Origin: Sphingomonas sp. FARSPH
GTDB lineage: Bacteria > Pseudomonadota > Alphaproteobacteria > Sphingomonadales > Sphingomonadaceae
DNA length: 64,000 nt
Direction: 5' to 3'
NCBI RefSeq assembly: GCF_003355005.1
Contig: NZ_CP029985.1
Span: 434,001 to 498,000 of the forward strand
Position numbers and translations under genes: made by a program. Below are positions 13,448 to 21,942 of the stretch, in pieces. The notes under the pieces are model-generated. The model searched no databases. It worked only from the letters and a program-made list of their open reading frames with translations, and was not told the origin of the DNA. The stretch's first letter is position 1, and every line of letters starts with the position of its first letter.

Positions 13448-13747
13448 TCAACCATGGGCGATCTGCGCGAAGAGGTCGTTCCACAGCGGGTTCATCGTTT
13501 CGATCAAGCTGCCTTTATTGGCACGCGACCCGGCCTTGATCTGCTTCTCGCGCATGATCGCGACCTCCATCGTATCGGCCGCCTCGAACCAAACGAGCCG
13601 TTTGCAGTCGTAGCGTCTGGTGAAACCGTCGATCATGCCTTCGCGATGTTGCCAGGCGCGCTGCGGTAGGTTCGACGTCACGCCGACGTAGATCGTGCCG
13701 TTGCGGGCGCTTGCCATGATGTAGACCGCCGGGTGCAATATCCTCAT
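13448..13747 (-). CDS. Small GIY-YIG nuclease-domain protein
   Basis: A 99-residue single-domain GIY-YIG protein of the stand-alone UvrC-N-like type. The start at 13745-13747 gives MRILHPAVYIMASARNGTIY; the longer open frame reads through a palindromic repeat and is unlikely to be real. Motifs are VYIMASARNGTIYVGVTSNL (GIY-YIG core), an Arg in LPQRAWQH, and the late Glu/Lys-Asn pattern. It is flanked on both sides by family D palindromes and sits between mce and pccB, interrupting the propionate cluster. Function is unknown; small proteins of this class are often annotated as endonucleases. Confidence 0.85.
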   Translation of the reverse strand: MRILHPAVYIMASARNGTIYVGVTSNLPQRAWQHREGMIDGFTRRYDCKRLVWFEAADTMEVAIMREKQIKAGSRANKGSLIETMNPLWNDLFAQIAHG

Positions 13748-13762
13748 CGTCCAGATCCCCTT

Positions 13763-13839
13763 CGTCATTGCGAGCGCAGCGAAGCAATCCAGAGCCGGAT
13801 CAGGACGCCCTGGATTGCTTCGCTGCGCTCGCAATGACG
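13763..13839. repeat. REP-like palindrome (family D), right of the GIY-YIG gene
   Basis: Perfect inverted repeat with 29-bp arms (13763-13791 and 13811-13839) starting CGTCATTGCGAGCGCAGCGA. It lies 15 bp upstream of the GIY-YIG start codon and 16 bp past the pccB stop, so it is also placed to act as an intercistronic hairpin. It matches the imperfect copy at 13360-13436. Confidence 0.92.
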
Positions 13840-13855
13840 GAGGATGACGTCCCGC

Positions 13856-15382
13856 TCACAACGGAATGTTGTCATGCTTCTTCCAGGGGTTCTCGAGCGC
13901 CTTGTTCCTGAGCTTCCGCAGCCCAAGCGCGATCCTCCGCCGCGTCGAGTGCGGCTGGATCACCTCGTCGATGAAGCCCTTGCTCGCCGCCACGAAGGGG
14001 TTGGCGAAGCGCGCCTCATATTCCGCCGTCCGCTCCGCGATCTCCTCCGGCGTACGCCCGCGGAAGATGATCTCCACCGCGCCCTTCGCGCCCATCACGG
14101 CGATCTCGGCGGTCGGCCAGGCGTAGTTCAAGTCCCCGCGCAAATGCTTCGACGCCATGACGTCATACGCGCCGCCATAGGCCTTGCGCGTGATGACGGT
14201 GATCTTGGGCACGGTCGCCTCGGCATAGGCGAACAGCAATTTGGCGCCATGCTTGATGATGCCGTTATGCTCCTGCGCCGTGCCAGGCAGGAAACCTGGA
14301 ACGTCGACGAAGGTCACGATCGGAATCTCGAACGCATCGCAGAAGCGCACGAACCGCGCCGCCTTTTTCGAGCTGTTGATGTCGAGCACGCCGGCCAGCA
14401 CCATCGGCTGGTTGGCGACGATGCCCACCGTCCGCCCTTCGATCCGGCCGAAGCCGCAGAGGATGTTCGCGGCATGCGCCGGCTGGATTTCGAAGAAATC
14501 GCCCTCGTCGACCACTTTGCGGATCAGCTCGTGCATATCGTACGGCTGGTTGGCGTTGGCGGGGACGAGCGTGTCGAGGCTGGGCTCGATCCGGTCCCAG
14601 GCGTCGGCGGTCGGCCGCTCGGGCACGGGCTCGCGGTTCGAGGCGGGCAGGAAGTCGATGAAGTCGCGCGCGGCGAGCAGCGTCTCGATATCGTCCTCGA
14701 ACGCGACGTCGGCGACGCTGGTTTTCGTGGTGTGCGTGATCGCGCCGCCCAGCGCCTCCTGCGTCACCACCTCGTTGGTCACCGTCTTCACCACGTCGGG
14801 ACCGGTGACGAACATGTAGCTCGAATCCTTCACCATGAAGATGAAGTCGGTCATCGCAGGACTATAGACCGCGCCGCCCGCGCACGGGCCCATGATGAGC
14901 GAAAGCTGCGGCACGACGCCGCTGGCGAGCACGTTGCGCTGGAACACCTCGGCATAGCCGCCAAGGCTCGCGACGCCTTCCTGGATGCGCGCGCCGCCCG
15001 AATCGTTGAGGCCCATGACGGGCGCGCCGACCTTCATCGCCATGTCCATGATCTTGCAGATCTTCTGCGCATGCCGCTCCGACAGCGAGCCGCCGAAGAC
15101 GGTGAAATCCTGGCTGAACACGAAGACGAGGCGACCGTTGATCGTGCCCGATCCGGTGACAACGCCGTCGCCGGGGATGACCTGATCCGCCATGCCGAAG
15201 TCCACGCAATTGTGCTCGACGAACATGTCGACCTCTTCAAAGCTGCCCTCGTCGAGCAGCACGTCGAGCCGTTCGCGCGCGGTCAGCTTGCCCTTGGCGT
15301 GCTGCGCGGCGATGCGCTTCTCGCCGCCGCCGAGGCGGGCGGCATCGCGGCGGCGCGCGAGTTCCTGGATCGTCGACGACAT
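13856..15382 (-). CDS. pccB: Propionyl-/acyl-CoA carboxylase beta subunit (carboxyltransferase)
   Basis: Transfers carboxyl from biotin to propionyl-CoA, working with PccA at 5119-7236. 508 residues, with the acyl-CoA site GLNDSGGARIQEGVASLGGY and LIMGPCAGGAVYSPAMTDF, and the carboxybiotin-site segments GFLPGTAQEHNGIIKHGAKLL and ITRKAYGGAYDVMASKHL. The C-terminal RRIALGLRKLRNKALENPWKKHDNIPL is standard for PccB. It is the first gene of the minus-strand propionate cluster and the last core-chromosome gene before the accessory region. Confidence 0.96.
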   Translation of the reverse strand: MSSTIQELARRRDAARLGGGEKRIAAQHAKGKLTARERLDVLLDEGSFEEVDMFVEHNCVDFGMADQVIPGDGVVTGSGTINGRLVFVFSQDFTVFGGSLSERHAQKICKIMDMAMKVGAPVMGLNDSGGARIQEGVASLGGYAEVFQRNVLASGVVPQLSLIMGPCAGGAVYSPAMTDFIFMVKDSSYMFVTGPDVVKTVTNEVVTQEALGGAITHTTKTSVADVAFEDDIETLLAARDFIDFLPASNREPVPERPTADAWDRIEPSLDTLVPANANQPYDMHELIRKVVDEGDFFEIQPAHAANILCGFGRIEGRTVGIVANQPMVLAGVLDINSSKKAARFVRFCDAFEIPIVTFVDVPGFLPGTAQEHNGIIKHGAKLLFAYAEATVPKITVITRKAYGGAYDVMASKHLRGDLNYAWPTAEIAVMGAKGAVEIIFRGRTPEEIAERTAEYEARFANPFVAASKGFIDEVIQPHSTRRRIALGLRKLRNKALENPWKKHDNIPL

Positions 15383-15781
15383 GGCATATCCTCCCGCGCG
15401 ATGTCCGCCCTCTTTGGCGTGGCGGGACGGTAGCTGGCGCGCCGCGCCGAGTGATGTTGAGAACTACGTCTACGCTATAGCCCTCCTTTGAGCGAAGGAT
15501 ACTTTCTCCGCTCTGGCAGGGTGGCGCGGCTACGTCGCAGTGCGCCCGCAATCGGGCGATCGGCGTGTTTCATGCCGACAGCGTACCGCTGCCTGCGGAA
15601 ATGGGGTTGCTGATATCTCCGTATGCCCCTGATGCGATGACGGTCGTCAATATGGCAGGCGGCAGGAAACGGTGGCTTTTTTCCGCCCGCTGAGATAGCG
15701 TCTTCTGTAGCCGATGATTGCCCCTTGGGTATCTTAAGCACAGAACAGTATAGCGAGGCCCATCGAAGAAAGGAGGCGAGC
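15383..15781. other. Non-coding junction between pccB and the accessory region
   Basis: About 400 bp with no convincing gene. The first part must carry the promoter of pccB on the minus strand; the last part carries the promoter and a good ribosome-binding site (AAAGGAGGCG, about 12 bp before the ATG at 15782) for the AAA ATPase. The left end of the integrated element should lie in or near this gap, but no copy of the tRNA-Arg 3' sequence could be found by eye. Open frames here are short and show no family features. Confidence 0.6.
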
Positions 15782-16792
15782 ATGTCTACGAAGCAAATTC
15801 TCGCTCTCCTGAATTCGCATATCGACGGGGATGAAGATCAACTCCTGTCGATCGCCTTGCAGATCGCTGCACAGGAAGCCCGCCAAGGCCGCCCCGACGA
15901 GGCCGACAAGCTCAAGCGCCTTGTCCAGAAGGCGCGGGATCAGCGTCGTACCGGCAAACCCGCTGGCGGGCAGACCCCGATTCCGCTGGCCCGTCCCCGT
16001 GGCGAGTTGCAGGGACTGGTCGAGAGCACTTATCCCAAGGTCTCGCTGTCTAGCATGGTGCTGTCGGACGGTATCGCCAAACGGCTCGGGCGCATCGTTC
16101 GCCAGCAGCAGGAACGCACGACCTTGCGCGAGCACGGTCAGACGCCGGCAACGCATATGCTTCTCGTCGGCCCGCCTGGGACCGGCAAGACGATGACCGC
16201 CTCGGCGCTCGCTGGCGAGTTGCGCTTGCCACTTTTTACGGTTCGGCTTGAGGCGCTGTTCAGCCGCTTCTTCGGCGAGACGGCCGGCAAGATGCGTCTT
16301 CTGTTCGATCAGATCGCGCAGACGCGCGGCGTTTATCTGCTCGACGAGTTCGACGCGATCGGCGCGCGCCGTGGCGATCCGAACGATGTCGGCGAAATCC
16401 GCCGCGTGTTGAACTCGGTTCTGGCCTTCATGGAAGAACCGAACTCTACCGACAGCCTGGTGCTGGCAGCGACGAACCATGTCGAGATACTGGACGAAGC
16501 GCTGGCGCGGCGGTTCGATGAAGTGATCGAATACACGTTGCCGGATACGGCTTCCGCGCGGGCGGTCATCGAACGTCGGCTTGGCAAGTTCAAATTTGCC
16601 GCAAAGGCTTGGGGTGCGCTCGAACCCGCGCTCGACGGCCTGAGTCAAGGCGAACTGGTTCGCGCCGCCGATGCGGTCGTCAAGGACGCTATTCTAGCAG
16701 AGTCGGCAAAGGTCTCGCCGGATGCCCTGCGGGAAGCCTTGGAAAACCGACAGACATTGAAGGGCAAGTTCCGTCGCCAATCCAGCCGTTAG
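15782..16792 (+). CDS. ietA: AAA+ ATPase, IetA-like
   Basis: AAA ATPase of 336 residues that pairs with the subtilase downstream. The ATG at 15782 has a strong Shine-Dalgarno sequence (AAAGGAGGCG). Motifs are Walker A LLVGPPGTGKTMTASALAGE, Walker B VYLLDEFDAIG, sensor 1 LVLAATNHVE and arginine finger ALARRFDEV. The N-terminal 90 residues are helical and charged. The AAA/subtilase pair matches IetA/IetS, described on an Agrobacterium Ti plasmid as a stability and incompatibility module and later reported among antiphage systems. In that model IetA is the antitoxin-like partner restraining the protease. The identification is by motif and gene order, not alignment. Confidence 0.8.
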   Translation: MSTKQILALLNSHIDGDEDQLLSIALQIAAQEARQGRPDEADKLKRLVQKARDQRRTGKPAGGQTPIPLARPRGELQGLVESTYPKVSLSSMVLSDGIAKRLGRIVRQQQERTTLREHGQTPATHMLLVGPPGTGKTMTASALAGELRLPLFTVRLEALFSRFFGETAGKMRLLFDQIAQTRGVYLLDEFDAIGARRGDPNDVGEIRRVLNSVLAFMEEPNSTDSLVLAATNHVEILDEALARRFDEVIEYTLPDTASARAVIERRLGKFKFAAKAWGALEPALDGLSQGELVRAADAVVKDAILAESAKVSPDALREALENRQTLKGKFRRQSSR

Positions 16793-16843
16793 GCAGGCTC
16801 CGCCAACGGATAGACTGGAACGCGAACGAACGAGCAGGAACTT

Positions 16844-19387
16844 ATGGCGGAGCCGGATAATTTTGACACGAGAGATCGTCCACATATTGCCATCGACGTT
16901 TTCCGTGAGACCGCTGCTTATACTTATCCGTCACGCAATCAGGAGCGTAAGCCGCTTCGCGGCGATTACGCTGCACACGCCACGCAGCTTCTCGACCAGC
17001 TCGCTGCTGCGCTCGGCAATGTTCCTTTGCCAGCAGATGATCCTCGCCTTACCGTTCAGGGGCTGAAAGCCGGCACGATCGTCGAGATCACGACGCTTCC
17101 GCCAGCCGAGGATTCCCGCACCAAAGCCGTCAAGGTTCCGGCCACGTTGGAATTCCCGACGCAGGATGTGGTGGTACTCCGCTCGGAACGGAATGACGAC
17201 CGCACCGAGAGCGCCTTGCTGTTCGTGCCGGACGATGCACGCGCTTTCCTACAAGGCAGGATCAGCGATTATGGGCGCGATCCCGGCAATCAGCGCCGCC
17301 CCGATGTTGAGCGCTTCGAGGTGGTGGAGGAAGTCCGGGCTATCGACACCGGATCGTTGTTCACCGGCGACGTGAATCTCGCTGCGCCGGACATCGTGTG
17401 GTGGGAGATTTGGGTTCGCCAACCCGTCGCATTGGCCGATCGCTTGGTCAACGCGGCGCGCAATGCCAACATTGATGTCCACGACGATCGCCTTATCTTC
17501 CCCGATACGACGGTTATCTTTCTCCATGCGCCCGCCACTGCGGTCGCCAGATTCGCCAGTCGGGTGCCCGGTGCGATCACTGAAATCCGGCGGGCGACGG
17601 GAACGATCGAACCTTTCCTCGACCGGGGAGACACCGGGCTTGGTCAACACGATTGGGTGGCCGAACTGGCCCAGCGTATCGCAGCACCGGCACAGGATGC
17701 GCCGGTCGTCTGTACCCTCGACACGGGTGTTGCGGCCGAGCATCCGTTGATCGCGCCGGGTCTTCGCGGCGCATGGGCCTATGATGCGGCCTGGGGTGCC
17801 GACGATCATCAGCCCAATGGTGGCCACGGCACGCCATTGGCTGGTCTTGTGCTGCACGGAGACTTGGAGCCGTTGATGAACGACGCGCAGCCGGTCGTTC
17901 TGACGCACGGCGTGGAATCGATGAAGCTGCTCCCGCCGCACGGTTTCCCGGCGACGAAGCCGCCCAGCTATGGCGTCGTGACGCAGGGTGCGGTGAGTTC
18001 GGTCGAGATCGAACGCCCCGACGCGCTGCGCAGTTTCTGCATTGCGACTTCCGCTACAGACTTTCCGCCAAGCCGGCCGTCGACCTGGAGCGGTGCGCTC
18101 GATCAGATCGCCGCTGGCGCGATGCCCGGCGAAGCCGATGCGAAAGTGCCGGCCGCCGAGCGGCCCAAGCGCCTGATTGTCGTGGCGACGGGAAACGTCT
18201 CGGGCGGAATGGCGGTCGATGTTCTGCCGTCCCAACCTCTGGAAGACCCGTCGCAGAGCTGGAATGCTCTGACCATCGGCGGATTCACGCGCAAGGAGCA
18301 ATCGCCCGCGCCGCCGCCCGTTCTAAATGCCGCCGTGCCGGCCAATCATCGCAGCCCATTCAGTCGCGGTTCGCAGTCGCTTCCCGATGATTTGACGCCC
18401 ATCAAGCCGGAGGTGCTATTCGAGGCAGGCAATATGATGTCCGACGCCGCGGGATTCTGCGGATGGGACCCATCGGTTTCGCTTATGTCGGCAGGATCGG
18501 ATTTAGCGACCGAACCCTTGGTGTCGTTCTGGGCGACCAGCGCCGCTGCCGGCATGGCGGGAAATTTCGTCGGCCGCCTGCAATCGGCACGCCCTGATTT
18601 ATGGCCTGAAACCCATCGCGCCCTGACCGTTGATTCCGCGCGTTGGCCTGAGCCAATACGTAAGAAGTTCATCGGCACCGGCGCGCATTGGAAAACCGGC
18701 ACCAAGGGCGCGAAGCAGCAGCATCTCCGCGAGTTCGGGTACGGCGTTCCCGACATTGAGCGGGCCATCCTATCGGCTCAGAACGACGCCACGTTGGTTG
18801 CTCAGGCGGAGATACAGCCGTTCGCCATCGGCACGGACGGACGAACCGGCGTGTTCAACGAAATGCACTTCTATGATCTGCCCTGGCCGAAGACAGCTTT
18901 GGAGCAACTCGAAAACGAGATCGTCACCATGAAGGTCACGCTCTCTTATTTCGTGGAACCGAATCTGACCGGCAAGGCGGCGACCCGGCCGGATACATAC
19001 CGATCGTTCGGCCTGCGATTCGACATGAAGAAGCGCACCGAAACGAATGCGCGCTTTCGCAGCCGGATTTCTGCCAGCCAAGCGAAGGACGGTACAGAAG
19101 CGGATGGCGAGACGAGTTGCTGGCTATTGGGGCCGAAGGCGATCCAGGCCGGCTCGCTGCATTGTGATCTTTGGCGCGGTCGGGCGATCGAATTGGCCGG
19201 ACATGATGCTATAGCCGTCTATCCGGTAGGCGGCTGGTGGAAGTCGCATGTCGGCCAGAAGCGCGTCGCTGACAAGGCCCGCTATGCGCTGGTCATCTCA
19301 ATATCCGCCCCCGGTCAACAGGTCGATCTTTATTCGGAAGTTAGTGCCTTGGTCGATGCCAAGGAAATTGACGTTTTGCTCGGCTGA
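16844..19387 (+). CDS. ietS: Subtilisin-like serine protease, IetS-like
   Basis: S8-family peptidase of 847 residues, cytoplasmic (no signal peptide). The triad is readable: Asp about residue 293 in CTLDTGVAAEHPLI, His about 328 in GGHGTPLAGLV, and Ser about 566 in WATSAAAGMAGNFVG. It has a 280-residue N-terminal extension and a 280-residue C-terminal region without recognised motifs. It lies 51 bp downstream of the AAA ATPase and would be co-transcribed. In the IetAS model this is the toxic effector. Codon use is a little less GC-rich than in the chromosomal genes, fitting horizontal acquisition. Confidence 0.82.
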   Translation: MAEPDNFDTRDRPHIAIDVFRETAAYTYPSRNQERKPLRGDYAAHATQLLDQLAAALGNVPLPADDPRLTVQGLKAGTIVEITTLPPAEDSRTKAVKVPATLEFPTQDVVVLRSERNDDRTESALLFVPDDARAFLQGRISDYGRDPGNQRRPDVERFEVVEEVRAIDTGSLFTGDVNLAAPDIVWWEIWVRQPVALADRLVNAARNANIDVHDDRLIFPDTTVIFLHAPATAVARFASRVPGAITEIRRATGTIEPFLDRGDTGLGQHDWVAELAQRIAAPAQDAPVVCTLDTGVAAEHPLIAPGLRGAWAYDAAWGADDHQPNGGHGTPLAGLVLHGDLEPLMNDAQPVVLTHGVESMKLLPPHGFPATKPPSYGVVTQGAVSSVEIERPDALRSFCIATSATDFPPSRPSTWSGALDQIAAGAMPGEADAKVPAAERPKRLIVVATGNVSGGMAVDVLPSQPLEDPSQSWNALTIGGFTRKEQSPAPPPVLNAAVPANHRSPFSRGSQSLPDDLTPIKPEVLFEAGNMMSDAAGFCGWDPSVSLMSAGSDLATEPLVSFWATSAAAGMAGNFVGRLQSARPDLWPETHRALTVDSARWPEPIRKKFIGTGAHWKTGTKGAKQQHLREFGYGVPDIERAILSAQNDATLVAQAEIQPFAIGTDGRTGVFNEMHFYDLPWPKTALEQLENEIVTMKVTLSYFVEPNLTGKAATRPDTYRSFGLRFDMKKRTETNARFRSRISASQAKDGTEADGETSCWLLGPKAIQAGSLHCDLWRGRAIELAGHDAIAVYPVGGWWKSHVGQKRVADKARYALVISISAPGQQVDLYSEVSALVDAKEIDVLLG

Positions 19388-19697
19388 AGACGAGGTGTCA
19401 GGATTATTGACCAGGTAGATGATGAATGCGTCCATTTACACTAACTCGACCAATCCTAGCGGACGCGCCATCGGGCCTCCTTTTAGACGAGTGGAACGCG
19501 CATATCCGTGATGCAGGGCTTCGTTGCCATCTGAGCTGGGGAATAGATTTCGATAGTCGTGCTATCAGCCTTAAACCCATTCCCGATCATTGGAATGAAG
19601 AAGTGAAGGAGAGAGGTGGCTTGGAGAATCTGCACACTGAGATAATTGGATATTCTGCCTGAGAGCGGCCAGAAAGGCTGCGAGACAGGAGCAGAGA

Positions 19698-20006
19698 ATG
19701 AGCAGACGACCCCGGCGCAACCACAGCCCGGCTTTCAAGGCGAAGGTAGCGCTTGCCGCGATCAAGGGCGAGAAGACGCTGGCGGAGCTGGCACAGGATT
19801 ATGACCTGCATCCCAACCAGATCACGACCTGGCGCATGCAGTTGCTTGAAGGGGCGGCCGGCGTGTTTGGCTCTGAGAAGGCCTCGGTCGAGCCCGCGAT
19901 CGACGTGAAGACGCTGCACGCCAAGATCGGTGAGCTGACGCTGGCGAACGATTTTTTGGAAGGCGCGCTCGGCAAGGCAGGTCTGTTGCCGAGCGCAAAA
20001 CGATGA
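19698..20006 (+). CDS. IS3-family transposase OrfA
   Basis: Helix-turn-helix DNA-binding subunit of the IS3 transposase, 102 residues. Motifs are RRNHSPAFKAKVALAAIKGE and LAQDYDLHPNQITTWRMQLL, followed by a leucine-rich coiled coil (LHAKIGELTLANDFLEGAL). Its stop overlaps the orfB start (ATGA at 20003-20006). Full-length transposase in this family normally arises by a -1 frameshift near the end of orfA. Confidence 0.92.
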   Translation: MSRRPRRNHSPAFKAKVALAAIKGEKTLAELAQDYDLHPNQITTWRMQLLEGAAGVFGSEKASVEPAIDVKTLHAKIGELTLANDFLEGALGKAGLLPSAKR

Positions 20007-20830
20007 TCGACCGCTCGCACACCTTGCCCGTGAAGCGGCAGGCGAAGGAACTGGGGATCAGCCGGGGTAGTGTCTATTATTTGCCCCGGCCGGTTTCGTC
20101 GGAAGACCTCGCGATCATGCGGCGCATGGACGCGTTGCACCTGGAGTTTCCGTTCGCGGGGAGCCGGATGCTACGCGATTTCCTGCGCCAGGAGGGCATC
20201 GAGATCGGCCGCTGCCATGTCGGGAGCCTGATGAAGAAGATGGCGATCGAGGCGGTCTATCGCCGTCCCAGCACTTCCAAGCCGGCGCAAGGGCACAAGA
20301 TCTACCCCTATCTCCTGCGTAAGCTGCCGATCGTGAGGCCCAACCAGGTCTGGGCTACGGATATCAGCTACATCCCCATGGCCCGGGGCTTCGTCTATCT
20401 CGTCGCCATCGTCGATTGGTTCAGCCGCAAGGTCCTCAGCCACCGGATTTCGATCACGCTGGAAGCCGACTTCTGCGTGGAAGCACTCGAGGAAGCCCTG
20501 GCGCGCTATGGCAAGCCGGAGATCTTCAATACGGATCAGGGCAGCCAATTCACCAGCCAGGCCTTCACCGGCGTGCTCCGGCGCGAGGGGATTGCCATAA
20601 GCATGGACGGGCGCGGCGCCTGGCGCGACAATGTCGTGGTCGAGCGGCTGTGGCGCTCGGTAAAGTACGAGGAAGTCTACCTGCACGCCTACGCCTCGGT
20701 CAGCGAAGCGCGCAGTTCGATCGGCCGATATCTGGGCTTCTACAATGCCCGAAGACCTCATTCGAGCCTCGGTGGACGTACGCCTGATCAAACCTACTTT
20801 GACAATCTGCCACAGGCCGTGGCAGCGTGA
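20003..20830 (+). CDS. IS3-family transposase OrfB (DDE catalytic domain)
   Basis: Catalytic subunit of 275 residues with an HTH_21-like N-terminus (LHLEFPFAGSRMLRDFLRQE) and an rve integrase core. The DDE residues are in WATDISYIPM, NTDQGSQFTS and DNVVVERLWRSVKYEEVYL. The C-terminal YLGFYNARRPHSSLGGRTPDQ is the family hallmark. It appears intact, so the element may still be active. Confidence 0.95.
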   Translation: MIDRSHTLPVKRQAKELGISRGSVYYLPRPVSSEDLAIMRRMDALHLEFPFAGSRMLRDFLRQEGIEIGRCHVGSLMKKMAIEAVYRRPSTSKPAQGHKIYPYLLRKLPIVRPNQVWATDISYIPMARGFVYLVAIVDWFSRKVLSHRISITLEADFCVEALEEALARYGKPEIFNTDQGSQFTSQAFTGVLRREGIAISMDGRGAWRDNVVVERLWRSVKYEEVYLHAYASVSEARSSIGRYLGFYNARRPHSSLGGRTPDQTYFDNLPQAVAA

Positions 20831-21134
20831 ATGGGCCGCGACTTGCGGGGCGTCACTCCGGCCGGGCTACGCCCGACCTTCATGACGCCCCGCAGGCGGC
20901 AGCTTGAACAACCAACCCGCAGACGATCCACTTATCAAAACGTCAAAGGCTGTTCAGACAAACCGAGCCACTTCTGAGCTTCATCGCGCCATGATCGTCC
21001 AATCGATCGCTGACGCTAACAATCGCGTCGTTTTCGCTGATAAGGAAAAGGACTTTTCCGGGTTTCGATCCATCAATTCCTTGGGGGGAGCGGTGTGATG
21101 TCAATTACCATCTGGCGTCGAGCGGGAGGGCGGC

Positions 21135-21917
21135 ATGGCTGAAACCCAGATCGAGTGGACCGACTCCACCTGGAATCCTGTCGCGGGGTGTTCGATCGTC
21201 ACCGCCGGCTGCACGCATTGCTATGCGATGGAGATGGCGAAGCGTCTCGAAGCGATGGGCGTTGACAAATATGCCGGGCTGACCCGAAAGACCGGCAAGC
21301 GGACCGTCTGGAACGGCGTGGTGCGCGAAGACCGCGAGGCGCTGTCGATCCCGCATCGCTGGCGTAAGCCACGCAAGATCTTCGTCAACTCGATGAGCGA
21401 TCTGTTCCATGAACGGGTGACCGACGCCTTCATCCGCGATGTCTGGCAGGTGATGCGCGACACGCCGCGGCATAATTATCAGATTCTCACCAAGCGACCC
21501 GAGCGGATGGCAGCACTCGTTGCCGGCCAGATCGGGGAAGTCCTGCCCAATGTCTGGCTCGGCACCAGCATCGAGGACGCCGATGTTGTGGATCGCATCG
21601 ACCATCTGCGAAGAGCGCCCGCCGCGATCCGCTTCATTTCGTTCGAGCCCCTGATCGGAGCGGTCGGCACCGTCGATCTCAGTGGCATCCATTGGGCGAT
21701 CGTCGGCGGCGAAAGCGGCAAGTCCGCCCGTCCGATCCGTGAGGAATGGATCGACGAAATTCACGCCCGATGCCTGTCGGCCGGCACCGCCTTCTTCTTC
21801 AAGCAATGGGGAACTTGGGGCAAGGACAACAAGAAGCGATCGAAGAAGGCGAACGGCCGCGAGTATCGTGGGCAGACCTGGGATGAGATGCCGGCCGTGA
21901 TGCACGCTGTCGTGTAA
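21135..21917 (+). CDS. DUF5131 (phage Gp37/Gp68-like) three-Cys protein
   Basis: A 260-residue protein of the DUF5131 family. The N-terminus IEWTDSTWNPVAGC leads into a C-x6-C-x2-C motif (Cys19, Cys26, Cys29, ending HCYAM), which resembles a radical-SAM-type metal-cluster site; no activity has been shown to my knowledge. Further family segments are ILTKRPERMAALV, VWLGTSIED, RFISFEPLIG, WAIVGGESG and FFFKQWGTW. A ribosome-binding site (GGGAGGG) precedes the ATG. The next gene encodes TcmP, whose name refers to exactly this kind of neighbour. It lies in a defence-like zone. Confidence 0.88.
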   Translation: MAETQIEWTDSTWNPVAGCSIVTAGCTHCYAMEMAKRLEAMGVDKYAGLTRKTGKRTVWNGVVREDREALSIPHRWRKPRKIFVNSMSDLFHERVTDAFIRDVWQVMRDTPRHNYQILTKRPERMAALVAGQIGEVLPNVWLGTSIEDADVVDRIDHLRRAPAAIRFISFEPLIGAVGTVDLSGIHWAIVGGESGKSARPIREEWIDEIHARCLSAGTAFFFKQWGTWGKDNKKRSKKANGREYRGQTWDEMPAVMHAVV

Positions 21918-21942
21918 CGGAGCCGGGAACAGGGGAGGCAGT

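Larger units (their letters stand above)
19612..20975 (+). mobile_element. IS3-family insertion sequence
   Basis: A 1,364-bp insertion with two overlapping transposase frames. The ends are imperfect inverted repeats: left AGAGGTGGCTTGGAGAATCT, right (reverse complement) AGAAGTGGCTCGGTTTGTCT, about 18 of 25 positions matching. It is flanked by a direct repeat of GAG (19609-19611 and 20976-20978), a 3-bp target duplication as expected for IS3 elements. The ends were set by the duplication and by frame restoration of the interrupted gene. Confidence 0.85.
19426..21098 (+). pseudogene. Small unknown gene interrupted by an IS3-family element
   Basis: The 5' part (19426-19611) encodes 62 residues starting MRPFTLTRPILADAPSG, and the 3' part (20979-21098) encodes 39 residues ending SGFRSINSLGGAV then stop. 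Removing the IS and one copy of the flanking GAG triplet joins the two parts in the same frame (..HWNEEVKE + LHRAMIVQSIADANN..), restoring a 101-residue protein. I recognise no family. It sat between ietS and the DUF5131 gene on the same strand, 36 bp upstream of the latter, so it was probably the first gene of the DUF5131/TcmP operon. Confidence 0.75.

Noticed and set aside
15400..15540. Search for a copy of the tRNA-Arg 3' end as the left attachment site
   Set aside because: No stretch like GGATTCGAACCTG was found near pccB, so no attL is claimed.
15475..15783. A 102-codon minus-strand frame in the junction upstream of the AAA ATPase
   Set aside because: No ribosome-binding site, no family features, and it overlaps the ribosome-binding site of the ATPase gene.
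20904..21098. An independent 64-residue gene starting inside the IS right end
   Set aside because: Its N-terminal third is IS DNA; the remainder continues the frame of the gene interrupted at 19611, so it is treated as the 3' fragment of that gene.
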